Shown piece after piece: positions 9,177 to 17,722 of a DNA stretch of 34,358 bases. Each line of letters starts with the position of its first letter. Position 1 is the stretch's first letter. The notes under the pieces were generated by a model. The model was given only the letters and a program-made list of their open reading frames with translations, was not told where the DNA came from and searched no databases. The stretch covers positions 1 through 34,358 of the forward strand of contig CANPWA010000028.1 of NCBI GenBank assembly GCA_947581865.1, written 5' to 3'. The position numbers were made by a program, and so were the translations under genes. The stretch comes from an uncultured Acetatifactor sp. GTDB lineage: Bacteria; Bacillota; Clostridia; Lachnospirales; Lachnospiraceae.

Positions 9177-9207
9177 CGTAATACCCTCCTATTGATTTTT
9201 TGCTGAC

Positions 9208-9231
9208 TTATAATCACCATATCTATTATAA
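9208..9231. promoter_or_regulatory. Inverted repeat at the rubrerythrin promoter
   Basis: TTATAAT (9208-9214) and ATTATAA (9225-9231) are perfect inverted 7-mers separated by 10 bases, overlapping the -10 box of rbr. The known PerR box has the same arms but a 1-base spacer, so this is at most a variant or two half-sites. Confidence 0.4.
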
Positions 9232-9252
9232 AATATAAACCGGATTTTGCAA
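9225..9252 (-). promoter_or_regulatory. Promoter of rubrerythrin
   Basis: On the minus strand TTGCAA (9252-9247) and a consensus TATAAT (9230-9225) are separated by 16 bases, about 50 bases upstream of the rbr start. Confidence 0.7.
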
Positions 9253-9260
9253 AGGAAATT

Positions 9261-9300
9261 TCTATTTTATTCCTTCGGGATCTATTTTATTCCTCCGGGA
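9261..9300. repeat. 20-bp tandem duplication at the sortase stop codon
   Basis: Bases 9261-9280 and 9281-9300 are identical except for one position. The copy nearer the gene supplies the last codons and the TAA of the sortase gene; the second copy lies just behind it, in another frame. Confidence 0.85.
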
Positions 9301-10111
9301 TCCTGATCGCTGCCACGATCAACCGCTGCAGACTTGTTCCATACTCACAGGTGGAAAGCACCAGAACCTCCCGGGATTCCAAACCGGAGGAAATCTCCTT
9401 GAGCCGCTCCTCATACTGCGTATCGTACCAGTAAGAATATCGCTTGAGATTATTCTGCCATTCAAGGAAGCTCTCCGTGGTGACGGGAATCTCCTCATAG
9501 TGAAAGGAGCGAAAGCTCTCGTTCTCTTTGGAAAAATCGATCAGCGCCGCTGCATAGATCTGATATTCCTCATCTCCGTCCCCCCCGTCAAAATAGAGGG
9601 TAGTATGTTCCTGCAGGTAGTCCGTTTTTTCCAGATATTTCAGGCTGCCGAACATGGTTTTGTCCTTCATGTGGTGCCCGTGGATCAGCCAGACAGGAAA
9701 TTCCACATCACAGCCCCCATCGAGAAAAATTGCTCCGTGGCTGTTCTCTTTCCCTTCAAAATCGTGGTCCAGATAATAATCATTATCCTGTATGCGCTGC
9801 ACCACCGGGTAGGAGAGAGCCGTATCCTGCAGGGTGATCCAGCCAATATAATCCGGATTGATAGCCGCCAGCTCAGACATCACATGCTGCGCCTTGTTTT
9901 GCTGCTCTTCTGGCATATCCGGCTGTTCGGCGCTGGGTTCTTCGGCTATGATCTTATCCCGAATCCCCTGAAGACGTGCGTCCAGTTCAGCCTCACCCCG
10001 GAATTTCCCGTAATATCCGATCAGTTCATACGCGGCAAACAGTAAAATACCCGCCGAAAGAATCATAATGATGATCGGAAATTTGTCCCGAAAAAAATGA
10101 TGTTTTTCCAT
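9287..10111 (-). CDS. Class B sortase
   Basis: A 274-residue membrane-tethered transpeptidase that cuts a C-terminal sorting motif and joins the protein to the cell wall or to another pilin. One N-terminal membrane segment (residues about 11-30) is followed by a charged linker and the sortase barrel. The catalytic His is H146 in LIHGHHMKDKTMFGSL, a variant of the YGHNM motif typical of class B. Cys is C255 in VLSTCEYG and Arg is R263 in QRLIVAA. The start at 10111 follows AAAGGG by nine bases. It lies directly downstream of the giant adhesin, separated by a hairpin, so the adhesin is its likely substrate. Confidence 0.92.
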   Translation of the reverse strand: MEKHHFFRDKFPIIIMILSAGILLFAAYELIGYYGKFRGEAELDARLQGIRDKIIAEEPSAEQPDMPEEQQNKAQHVMSELAAINPDYIGWITLQDTALSYPVVQRIQDNDYYLDHDFEGKENSHGAIFLDGGCDVEFPVWLIHGHHMKDKTMFGSLKYLEKTDYLQEHTTLYFDGGDGDEEYQIYAAALIDFSKENESFRSFHYEEIPVTTESFLEWQNNLKRYSYWYDTQYEERLKEISSGLESREVLVLSTCEYGTSLQRLIVAAIRIPEE

Positions 10112-10153
10112 CAGATACATCCCTTTGCCATATTATTTCCTTAAGAGTATAGG

Positions 10154-10190
10154 CAAAGCCTCAAAAACGCTCTGCGTTTATGAGGCTTTG
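10154..10190 (-). terminator. Hairpin between adhesin and sortase genes
   Basis: Two 17-base arms (10154-10170 and 10174-10190) pair with one mismatch around a 3-base loop. No T tract follows on the minus strand, so it may only partly end transcription, lowering sortase output relative to the adhesin, or may protect the adhesin mRNA end. Confidence 0.55.
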
Positions 10191-10199
10191 TCAATTCGA

Positions 10200-13100
10200 T
10201 CATCTGCCTTTTCTTTTCCTGTAAGCGATTCCGCCCGCGATCACACCTGCACCGCCCAACAAAAGCAGTAACAGCCACAAACCGAGAGGAGCTCCGTCAC
10301 CGGTCCTGGTAAGACTGGTGGTAACCTTGTTGACAACACTCTTCAATGTAGGCTTGTCATCTGATTCGTCGTCATCGTCATCGCTTCCTCCACCGGGCTT
10401 CGACTTTTCTGTGTATTTGTTCTCAAATTGCACAAACGTACTGCCGCCCGCGGTCACAGTCACCTCGGAAGCCTTTCTTCCGCCCTTGGGACCGGATGCA
10501 ACATTTCCGTCTCCACTCACGCGGTACTTCGTGATCAGCGTCACACCTGTGATAGGCTCTTTCACGGATTCCACAACATCGTAGCCTCCCGGGGTTGCCT
10601 CCAATGTCTTCGTCCACTCCATGACACCGTCCAAACTCCGATAGCTGTCAAAATCTTTCAACGTATAAGTGTTTTCATCCCTGGTATCTCTGTTCTTCAC
10701 GGTGAATATAAGGGATCCTTCCGCTTCCTCTCTTGTGACAGGACCCTGAATGCGTTTTTGGATGATCAGTTCACCACTGTCACCACTGGTCGATGTATAG
10801 GTATTGCTATACAAAACGGTGGCCTGATCGGACGCCTGCAACGTAAATTCTTCCGTACCTTCGCCTCCCTCGTCCATACCTTCGAGAACGGAGCGAGTAT
10901 TTTTCAAAGTGATCCGGTAGGACTGATCCGTACACATCATACCCTCAGGGGTAGAGTCTTTCAGCAATTCCGTCACTTTATAGGTCCCGGGAATCAGATT
11001 GGATATCGTGCAGGTATAGTTCCCGCTGTTCTTGTCATACTCAAAGCCTGCCTCGCCCACATAGAACGTCTTATCATACTTCGGATCGACATCTATGCTC
11101 TGCACCTGGAAGGCAAGCCCCTTATTTCCGATTTCGACCGCATCAATACCTATAACATTCTTGGACAGCACAAGGGAAGCCAGTTCCCTGTCAGCGAGCA
11201 ATTTATCCTTCATCAGATAAACCTTTGCGTCGCCTGTTCCCTGTACACCCGCCGTACCGCCGGTCACTTTGATGGTGCCGTCCTTCTCCACCGTAAAGTA
11301 GATGTTGGCAGTCAGGTCGTAACCCTGAGGCGCCTGCATCTCCTTGAACACATAACTCTCACCCGCTACAAGCCATTCCCCAAAGTCTTTGGTTTCCCCT
11401 GCCCTGGAGGTCCAGGACGCTAAAGCTTTCGTGTTGGGATTCCTCAATTCTCCGGTCTTTTTATCAATCTCCGAGCCCCTATACAGGCAGATCACTGCGC
11501 CCTCGAGCTCCGCGCCGCCATTCAAATCGACCTTGTTCAGCTTCAGGCTGATCTTCTTATCTTTCATGAGGATCCTGTTGCCTTGAATTTCGACATTGTC
11601 ACCCGTTGTTTTGAGGGTCACTTTGCCATCCTCCCCCAGTGTAAACTCGATATTTTCGCTGTAGGCATAAGACTGGGGAGCAGTGGTCTCGATCAACACA
11701 TAGGTTTCTCCTGCCACCAGCTTTTCGGAAGGAACCTTGTAAACCTTGTCTTTAGCGGAACGCCAGTAGGCAACATATTTCGCATCCTTTTTGGGAACAC
11801 CTTCTGTCGTCACATCCGCTTTGCGGTAAAGTTCCAACACAGCGCCCTCAATCTGCTCGCCGGTGCCCCATGCTGTCTTGTCGATCTCCAGATCCAGTTC
11901 GGCATCTTCCATGCGCACAGGGTAGGAGCCGTCTTCGTCCGCCTTTACCTCTTCCCCCTCCACCAAAAGTCTGCCGTCCCGTGTCACCTCAAAGTTGATA
12001 CTCTCCGCCTTAGTGTAGCCCTTGGGCGCCGTGGTCTCTGTGAGCGTATACTGACCGGGTTTCAAAGTAACGGTTCTGGGCTCAGAGGCGGAAGTCCAGG
12101 TCAAAGGCTTGATCGGTATGGCAGGATCCGATTCCTTCTCTCCATATTCTTCGCCGCTTATTTCCAGCTCCGCACCCGCAAGCTCCCTGTTGTTTGTGAT
12201 ATCCCATTTGCTGATCTTTACGTTATAATTCGGCTGTGCCTTCAGACCATCCTCCATGAGATAGATCGTTTCATCGTTCAATCCTTTGGTCGTTTTGACA
12301 TTTTTTGAATCCACCTGCACGGTACCATTTTTATTTACGGTGAAATAAATGCTGGCTGCAAGATCGTATCCTGCCGCCGGTACGGTCTCTACAAACACAT
12401 AGCTCTTGCCCGCTTCTAAAGAACTGCCAAATTCATGGGCTTCCCCCTCCCGGGATCGCCACTCCTCCACAGGCTTTGCGCCAGGCTTGGGTCTGCCGGT
12501 CGCTTCAACCACATCTTCTGTATGATACACTGCTATCCGGGCATCCGCGATCTCTTTGCTGTTATCCTCCAGCGCTACCTTGTTCAGATAGATTCTGATG
12601 ATCTCATCCTGCATGATCACCTTGTTGCCTGCAGTCCCGGAGGTTGTGTTGCCGATATTTCCACCGCTTACACCCGTCACCTTTCCGTCTGCATCGATGG
12701 AGAACTTAACATTTTCACTGTAGCCAAATCCCTCGGGAGCATGTTCCTCGATCAGAATATACTCCTTCCCCAGCTCCAGGTATTCCCCGATGGGATAGGG
12801 CTTTGTACCGGAAGTCCAGGATGTAACAGGATCTTTGCCTGCCTTGGGTTTTCCTGTTGTTGCATCCACATCTTGCGCATAGTACAGGGTCAGCGTGGCT
12901 CCGGGGATCTCCTTCTGGCTTGTAAGGGCAACCTTGTCGATCTCAACATCCAAAGGCGCATCCTGCATCACCACTTTCCTATCGGTGATCTCCTCTTCCC
13001 CTCCTGCCGCATCTACGCGGTAAACCTTATGATCCTTATCCACCTTAAAGGTAACGCTCTCCGTCTTTTTAAAGCCCTTGGGCGCAGTTTTCTCTGTGAG

Positions 13101-16100
13101 GGTATAGGTCCCGGGCTCCAGCTCAACCGTCCAGGGCTGCTCCTCCACCGTATGGGAGAGTTCCGTAAACGGTTCGCCGTCGTCCCTCTCTCCGCTGATC
13201 GTAAGCTCCGCGCCCGCCAGTTCTTTGCCGCCGCCCACAGCCTGCTTGCTGATGACAACCTTCGTGCTTGTCTTCGGATCACGATAGTCATTCTGGTAAA
13301 CTACTGTGGCAGTCTCTTTCGCCTTAACCGCAGCAGAGGCTTTTTCACCCACACCGACAGCCTCTGTCCAGCCGCCGGAATTGATATTATACTTTACGGA
13401 AGCAAGCGTGTGTCCGTCGATATCCTTTACGGTCTCTTCCACTTCATAGGTTCCCGGTACCAGATCGTTGAGGGTCAGCGTCCACTCCCCATTTGCATAG
13501 GTGAAATCCTTCAGACGGTAGGTCTGTGTCCAGCCATTGTCCACATCATCCTCTGAGTCCACACAAGTCACAGTGAAGGTCAGTGCCCCCTCCGCCTCCG
13601 CCTTAGTGACCTCTCCGAGAATGGTTTTCTTCAGTACAAGGGTGCCTGCCTCGTAGTTTTGGTACTCCAGCTCGTTCGGATTCGCCGGATCCACTTGAAA
13701 CTCACTTACCAGTTCCGTCGGGAACTCGTTTGCTCCTGTGACATTTACCCCTTTAATGTAGAAATAATAGGGTCTTTTCCTGAGAGAGAAACCATCCGCC
13801 GACTTGACTTCATAAAGCGCCATCAGGGTATTGATCGGCAGACCCTCTATCAGGATCTTACCGGTCTGGCTGTTATACATATTTTCATCCGTAATGCGAA
13901 TGTCATCGCGCAGAGTTATCCCTTCTGTAAACGTCCCTGTTCCTTTATCGTATTCCACCTCAACAAGCTTGAATACAGAACCATTCAGCGCTATCTGATG
14001 ACTCGGTTTGTCCTCCCAGAACTTATAGAGAATGATACTTCCCAGTTCAGAATATGTGTAACCGCTGTTTTCAACCGTCAGATCGTCAAAATGGTGGCTG
14101 CTGCCCATAGAATCGGAAGTAAAACCTGAGAGTTTAAAGTTATTGGAAGAGTTGGACGCATCCAGCACAGTACCCGGTTTCGCCACGATATATGCGTAAT
14201 ACTCAATCCTCAGATATTTTCCGTCGGGCAGATCAAATGTAAGCTTTCTCTCATTTTTATCAAAAGTATAACTGTACTCATCCGCGGACAAGGGCTGCCA
14301 CGACTCAGACTGCCCCCAGGCATTCTGTGTTACCACACATTCGGAAACCGTAACGGCACCATACTTTTTCTTGTCTGCCTCCGTGAAATCTTTGAATCTG
14401 TCCTTTGTAACATCCACAAAGACCAAAGCCATGCCAAGGGTGTCCACAGCCTCCAGCCTGCCGCCATTCTGAAGAAGCGTCAATCCCTCCTCATTGACGG
14501 TGACGGTGTATTTCACCATCCCTTTTTCATCCGGATTCTGTGCCGTCTTTCCTACAACAGCTTTTCCTTCGATCTGATTCTCTGTCACCGCTGAACCGAT
14601 GGAACTGCCGCCATAAGTACCTGTGACATTATTTTTAACCGTCACCGGCTCACCGGACGTTAAAGCGGCTGTCTTATCCTTCAACTCCGCCTTATAATAG
14701 ATTCTCAGATAAGTGTTTGCATTCCTGGCGTAACTCGTCATCACTTCCGTAACAGGAATGGTAAAACTGAGTTTCTCCGCACTTTCTCCGGCTGCGTTCG
14801 CACGAGTCTTGGTAAAGCTGTAATTATTTTCACCCAGCAGGACATTATTGCCATTGCCTTCAAGCTGTACCTTGACTGTATCTTCTTCCAGCTTCATTTT
14901 GCTGTCTAAAATATCCGTGATCACAAACTCTTTGCCCACTTCAAGCTGCATCGCGGACAAAGGCAGCTCGACAAGATAATACACTTCGTCCCAGCCGGTA
15001 GAATTGGCAAGACTAGCGCACCACCACTTCGAGCCATTGTACTCATCCTCCACACCTTCTTTTGTAAGCAGATGTCTGGTATCCGCATAAACTGCCTGTA
15101 CTGCGGGAATAGGTGCCGACTTCCCGGTATTGTTATCCTTATACGAACCGGAAACTTCATTGATAAAGTTTCTGAGGCTGCCGTCCGCATCCTTTGTATC
15201 CTGCGTCGTCTCTGTCCGAACGGTCACTTTGATAGACTGCCCCTGTCTGGCGGCTACATATTTATCTGCAAACTCTATGGTCAGCCCCTTTTTATCCGTC
15301 TTGTAGAGAGCGGATTTCAATACACTGTAATCTGTCACTCCCCCTGAATTTGCCACTGCCTTGTCATCAACCAGGATTTCTGCCACCAGCAGATCATGCT
15401 CTCCCACCGGGCCGCCTGCATACCAATACTGTTTCGTATTATCCACCAGCGTCAGGCTTCCGATCCCCTCGGGAATATTGGAGATCACGATATCCCATGT
15501 GAGATAGTACTTCTGGCTTCCGTCCCCATTTAAAATGGGATTCCCTGCGGCATCCCTCGCCTCAGAAACCGCCCGGAAGGCTTTGCTCACATCCAGCTTT
15601 GCCCCCCCAATGCCATAGGGAACACTGTTTTTCTCATAAGTTTCGTTTTCCTTTGTGGTCATAGCGACGGAATTGTAAACCGTCGTATCCACAATGCTCC
15701 CGCTGACGCTTTCATCCACAGGCGTCTCATAAGTATAAGTAAATTCCCTCGGATTATTGGGATTCTGCTTAAAATCAGAAAGATCCAGCTGGACCCTGCC
15801 ATCGGGTGCATTACCGGGTTTTTCCAGCCCGGTGCCCAATATATCTACAATACTTAAAAGGTAATCGCTTAAGCTGTTTTTTCCCTCTTCATAGTAATCG
15901 CCCAAATTGACGGTGATCGTCCAGCTTACCTTGCCGTCCTTATATCCTGTTCCGACCTTGTCGATCGACGGTTTGCTCACCCATGCCGTTGCCGAAGCCG
16001 GTCCCGCATGCTTCGGGTTCTTCGGGTCACGATTGGACAGATAATCTGCCTCGATCTTATTTTGATACAGCCAGGTCTGTGCATCTTTGGAAAAGATGTC

Positions 16101-17081
16101 ACCCGCAACTTCCATGGTGTACTGGAAGGTGAGCGTATCCCCCGCATACAGGGTAACCCCTTTGATAGCATCAAAAAGGTCCTGAAGGGAATCGTATCTG
16201 CCTGTACTCAGCTGATTGCCTTCGCTATCGGAAGTAATATTTGCCTGTGTGATCTCGCAGGCAGAAGGATTCTTCAAATTGGCATAGGGAGTGTCCTTCA
16301 GGTCAATGCCTTTGACCTTTCCGTTGTTTGCCCCCATGGTCACTGTAAACGTCTGATAATACTTCCTTTTGCCCGAAGCATCCGTCTCACTATACACATT
16401 GCCGGAAGCGGATTTGTTGAGCCACAGGCTGCTGGGGTCTTTGCTTTCATAATAAGTTACCTCCGCAGACTGGGTGCCAAACTCAATTTTCTTCTTGGAA
16501 CCGTCCTGGGTCTTGTCGCCGTCCCGGGCAATCTTTCCCTTGAACTTTACGCCGCCGCCACGCGTAACTTCCTTAAAAAAGTTTTCATTTGTGATGGTAA
16601 TATATATCTTACCATCCTTCATATAATACTGACCGTCCGTTCTGCCGTCCCGATACAGATACTGGGGATCGGACTCTGTTCCCACCTTCATGCCGCTGAA
16701 GTCGATCCCGCTGTTTTTAAAGCCGTCACTATTTGTGTCAATCACAAAAACCTGATTTTCCCAAGGGGTCGGCGCCGTCAAAGTATTATCCAGATCCCAC
16801 TGAATCTCCACCTCCACGTCAGCGCCCGCATAAACCTCATTGGTTTCGCTCAAAGGCTTTCCGTCCACTGTGACAGTGACTTCTGTTATGTTAAACCCGC
16901 TCTGCGTCGCAGTCAGGGATCTATTGTTCCCCTCCGCGGTCTTAGAGAGGGGCAGAGTCTCTGCCACAGACTGCGCCGTGTTTGCCGCATCGACATTCAC
17001 ATAATGCTCTGACCACACGTTGCAGACCAACAGCATTGCCAAAAGAAATGCCATTCCTCTTTTTTTCAGTCTCTTCCTCAT
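10200..17081 (-). CDS. Giant cell-wall-anchored adhesin with SpaA/Cna-B repeats
   Basis: A 2293-residue secreted surface protein. A basic signal peptide (RKRLKKRGMAFLLAMLLV) is followed by about 960 residues of beta-rich modules resembling Cna-A/fimbrial isopeptide (D2-type) adhesive domains (WTITVNLGDYY, YYLTWDIVISNI, VKYTVTVNEEG). Next are a SpaA domain (about 1013-1130), a DUF5979-like beta domain (about 1143), six SpaA/Cna-B domains (about 1269-1956) and two more beta domains (about 1966 and 2103). An Asp-rich spacer and a sorting signal end the protein: LTRTG at 2257-2261, a hydrophobic helix and a KRKGR tail. LTRTG departs from LPXTG at its second residue. Each of the six SpaA units keeps the strand-A Lys, the Glu in TLTE/VLIE-type motifs and a terminal Asp (MQD/MED/MKD), as needed for internal isopeptide bonds. 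The ATG at 17081 follows GGAGGAG. It lies 49 bases after PilZ and upstream of a sortase. Confidence 0.93.
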   Translation of the reverse strand: MRKRLKKRGMAFLLAMLLVCNVWSEHYVNVDAANTAQSVAETLPLSKTAEGNNRSLTATQSGFNITEVTVTVDGKPLSETNEVYAGADVEVEIQWDLDNTLTAPTPWENQVFVIDTNSDGFKNSGIDFSGMKVGTESDPQYLYRDGRTDGQYYMKDGKIYITITNENFFKEVTRGGGVKFKGKIARDGDKTQDGSKKKIEFGTQSAEVTYYESKDPSSLWLNKSASGNVYSETDASGKRKYYQTFTVTMGANNGKVKGIDLKDTPYANLKNPSACEITQANITSDSEGNQLSTGRYDSLQDLFDAIKGVTLYAGDTLTFQYTMEVAGDIFSKDAQTWLYQNKIEADYLSNRDPKNPKHAGPASATAWVSKPSIDKVGTGYKDGKVSWTITVNLGDYYEEGKNSLSDYLLSIVDILGTGLEKPGNAPDGRVQLDLSDFKQNPNNPREFTYTYETPVDESVSGSIVDTTVYNSVAMTTKENETYEKNSVPYGIGGAKLDVSKAFRAVSEARDAAGNPILNGDGSQKYYLTWDIVISNIPEGIGSLTLVDNTKQYWYAGGPVGEHDLLVAEILVDDKAVANSGGVTDYSVLKSALYKTDKKGLTIEFADKYVAARQGQSIKVTVRTETTQDTKDADGSLRNFINEVSGSYKDNNTGKSAPIPAVQAVYADTRHLLTKEGVEDEYNGSKWWCASLANSTGWDEVYYLVELPLSAMQLEVGKEFVITDILDSKMKLEEDTVKVQLEGNGNNVLLGENNYSFTKTRANAAGESAEKLSFTIPVTEVMTSYARNANTYLRIYYKAELKDKTAALTSGEPVTVKNNVTGTYGGSSIGSAVTENQIEGKAVVGKTAQNPDEKGMVKYTVTVNEEGLTLLQNGGRLEAVDTLGMALVFVDVTKDRFKDFTEADKKKYGAVTVSECVVTQNAWGQSESWQPLSADEYSYTFDKNERKLTFDLPDGKYLRIEYYAYIVAKPGTVLDASNSSNNFKLSGFTSDSMGSSHHFDDLTVENSGYTYSELGSIILYKFWEDKPSHQIALNGSVFKLVEVEYDKGTGTFTEGITLRDDIRITDENMYNSQTGKILIEGLPINTLMALYEVKSADGFSLRKRPYYFYIKGVNVTGANEFPTELVSEFQVDPANPNELEYQNYEAGTLVLKKTILGEVTKAEAEGALTFTVTCVDSEDDVDNGWTQTYRLKDFTYANGEWTLTLNDLVPGTYEVEETVKDIDGHTLASVKYNINSGGWTEAVGVGEKASAAVKAKETATVVYQNDYRDPKTSTKVVISKQAVGGGKELAGAELTISGERDDGEPFTELSHTVEEQPWTVELEPGTYTLTEKTAPKGFKKTESVTFKVDKDHKVYRVDAAGGEEEITDRKVVMQDAPLDVEIDKVALTSQKEIPGATLTLYYAQDVDATTGKPKAGKDPVTSWTSGTKPYPIGEYLELGKEYILIEEHAPEGFGYSENVKFSIDADGKVTGVSGGNIGNTTSGTAGNKVIMQDEIIRIYLNKVALEDNSKEIADARIAVYHTEDVVEATGRPKPGAKPVEEWRSREGEAHEFGSSLEAGKSYVFVETVPAAGYDLAASIYFTVNKNGTVQVDSKNVKTTKGLNDETIYLMEDGLKAQPNYNVKISKWDITNNRELAGAELEISGEEYGEKESDPAIPIKPLTWTSASEPRTVTLKPGQYTLTETTAPKGYTKAESINFEVTRDGRLLVEGEEVKADEDGSYPVRMEDAELDLEIDKTAWGTGEQIEGAVLELYRKADVTTEGVPKKDAKYVAYWRSAKDKVYKVPSEKLVAGETYVLIETTAPQSYAYSENIEFTLGEDGKVTLKTTGDNVEIQGNRILMKDKKISLKLNKVDLNGGAELEGAVICLYRGSEIDKKTGELRNPNTKALASWTSRAGETKDFGEWLVAGESYVFKEMQAPQGYDLTANIYFTVEKDGTIKVTGGTAGVQGTGDAKVYLMKDKLLADRELASLVLSKNVIGIDAVEIGNKGLAFQVQSIDVDPKYDKTFYVGEAGFEYDKNSGNYTCTISNLIPGTYKVTELLKDSTPEGMMCTDQSYRITLKNTRSVLEGMDEGGEGTEEFTLQASDQATVLYSNTYTSTSGDSGELIIQKRIQGPVTREEAEGSLIFTVKNRDTRDENTYTLKDFDSYRSLDGVMEWTKTLEATPGGYDVVESVKEPITGVTLITKYRVSGDGNVASGPKGGRKASEVTVTAGGSTFVQFENKYTEKSKPGGGSDDDDDESDDKPTLKSVVNKVTTSLTRTGDGAPLGLWLLLLLLGGAGVIAGGIAYRKRKGR

Positions 17082-17130
17082 AATCTCCTCCACCTTTTAT
17101 TCCTGTAAAATCTGTAAGATCTTATACTGT

Positions 17131-17691
17131 TCAGCCTAAATTGACCAGCTGGATGCTGCAGCCGATTTTTTCATTTTTCTCTCCGGCATTCTCCACCCGC
17201 GCTGCCTTTGCAGTGATGGATAACCTCTGTCCCTTGCTCACAGCCGAGAAGCGGATGACATCCCCCACCTCTATCCTGCCCTTTGGCACCTGCAGCAGCA
17301 GCCCGATAGAACTCATATTTAACAGCGTGATGGGAAAACCTCCGGGGAGTTTCCCCTCCCCTTCTCTGGAGATATAATCCACATCACCCTGTATATTGAC
17401 CTGATAACGCACCGCCTGTCTGCCGTTTCTCTCCGTACCCTCATAAAGTGTGATGCACGTTTTCTTCCCTTCCTTGACACCCACCGTTCCATGACTCTCA
17501 AAGAGCCCGTTCGGGCTGAAGATCAGCGAACTGACCACGGTTCCCTCGGGTATAACGATCCGGTTGGTATCAATCTCTATCTGCCCGGACATAAGATCAT
17601 GGGACAGGATAATACTATCGGCAAGCGTTTTCCCGGTGTCCGCATTTCGGATGATGATTCTGCAATTTTTTAGATCCTTCATCAGACTCAT
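17131..17691 (-). CDS. PilZ-domain c-di-GMP receptor (YcgR-like)
   Basis: A 186-residue soluble protein. The first about 85 residues look like the beta-barrel YcgR-N type domain. The PilZ domain follows with both halves of the c-di-GMP motif: RQAVR (RxxxR, R91/R95) and NMSSIG ((D/N)xSxxG, 125-130). On family knowledge it should bind c-di-GMP and change the activity of a partner. The start at 17691 has GGAG five bases before it; a longer frame to 17826 would overlap the upstream gene and lacks a ribosome site. It lies 31 bases after the diguanylate cyclase gene and 49 before the adhesin, so the three are probably one transcript. Confidence 0.88.
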   Translation of the reverse strand: MSLMKDLKNCRIIIRNADTGKTLADSIILSHDLMSGQIEIDTNRIVIPEGTVVSSLIFSPNGLFESHGTVGVKEGKKTCITLYEGTERNGRQAVRYQVNIQGDVDYISREGEGKLPGGFPITLLNMSSIGLLLQVPKGRIEVGDVIRFSAVSKGQRLSITAKAARVENAGEKNEKIGCSIQLVNLG

Positions 17692-17722
17692 TCGGTCTCC
17701 TCGCTCTGTCTCTGAGGCACCG

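Noticed and set aside
11190..13270. DNA repeat array or CRISPR in the adhesin gene
   Set aside because: The repetition is at protein-domain level with diverged DNA and about 350 bp per unit; there are no short identical repeats with spacers.
12435..13556. Long plus-strand open frames (also 10428-11423, 13659-14129 and 16008-17012)
   Set aside because: They mirror the repetitive adhesin gene and have no ribosome sites or domain motifs.
17082..17130. c-di-GMP riboswitch ahead of the adhesin (also checked 19475-19552)
   Set aside because: The gaps are too short for the known aptamers, and the only fold seen is the terminator of the DUF1508 gene.
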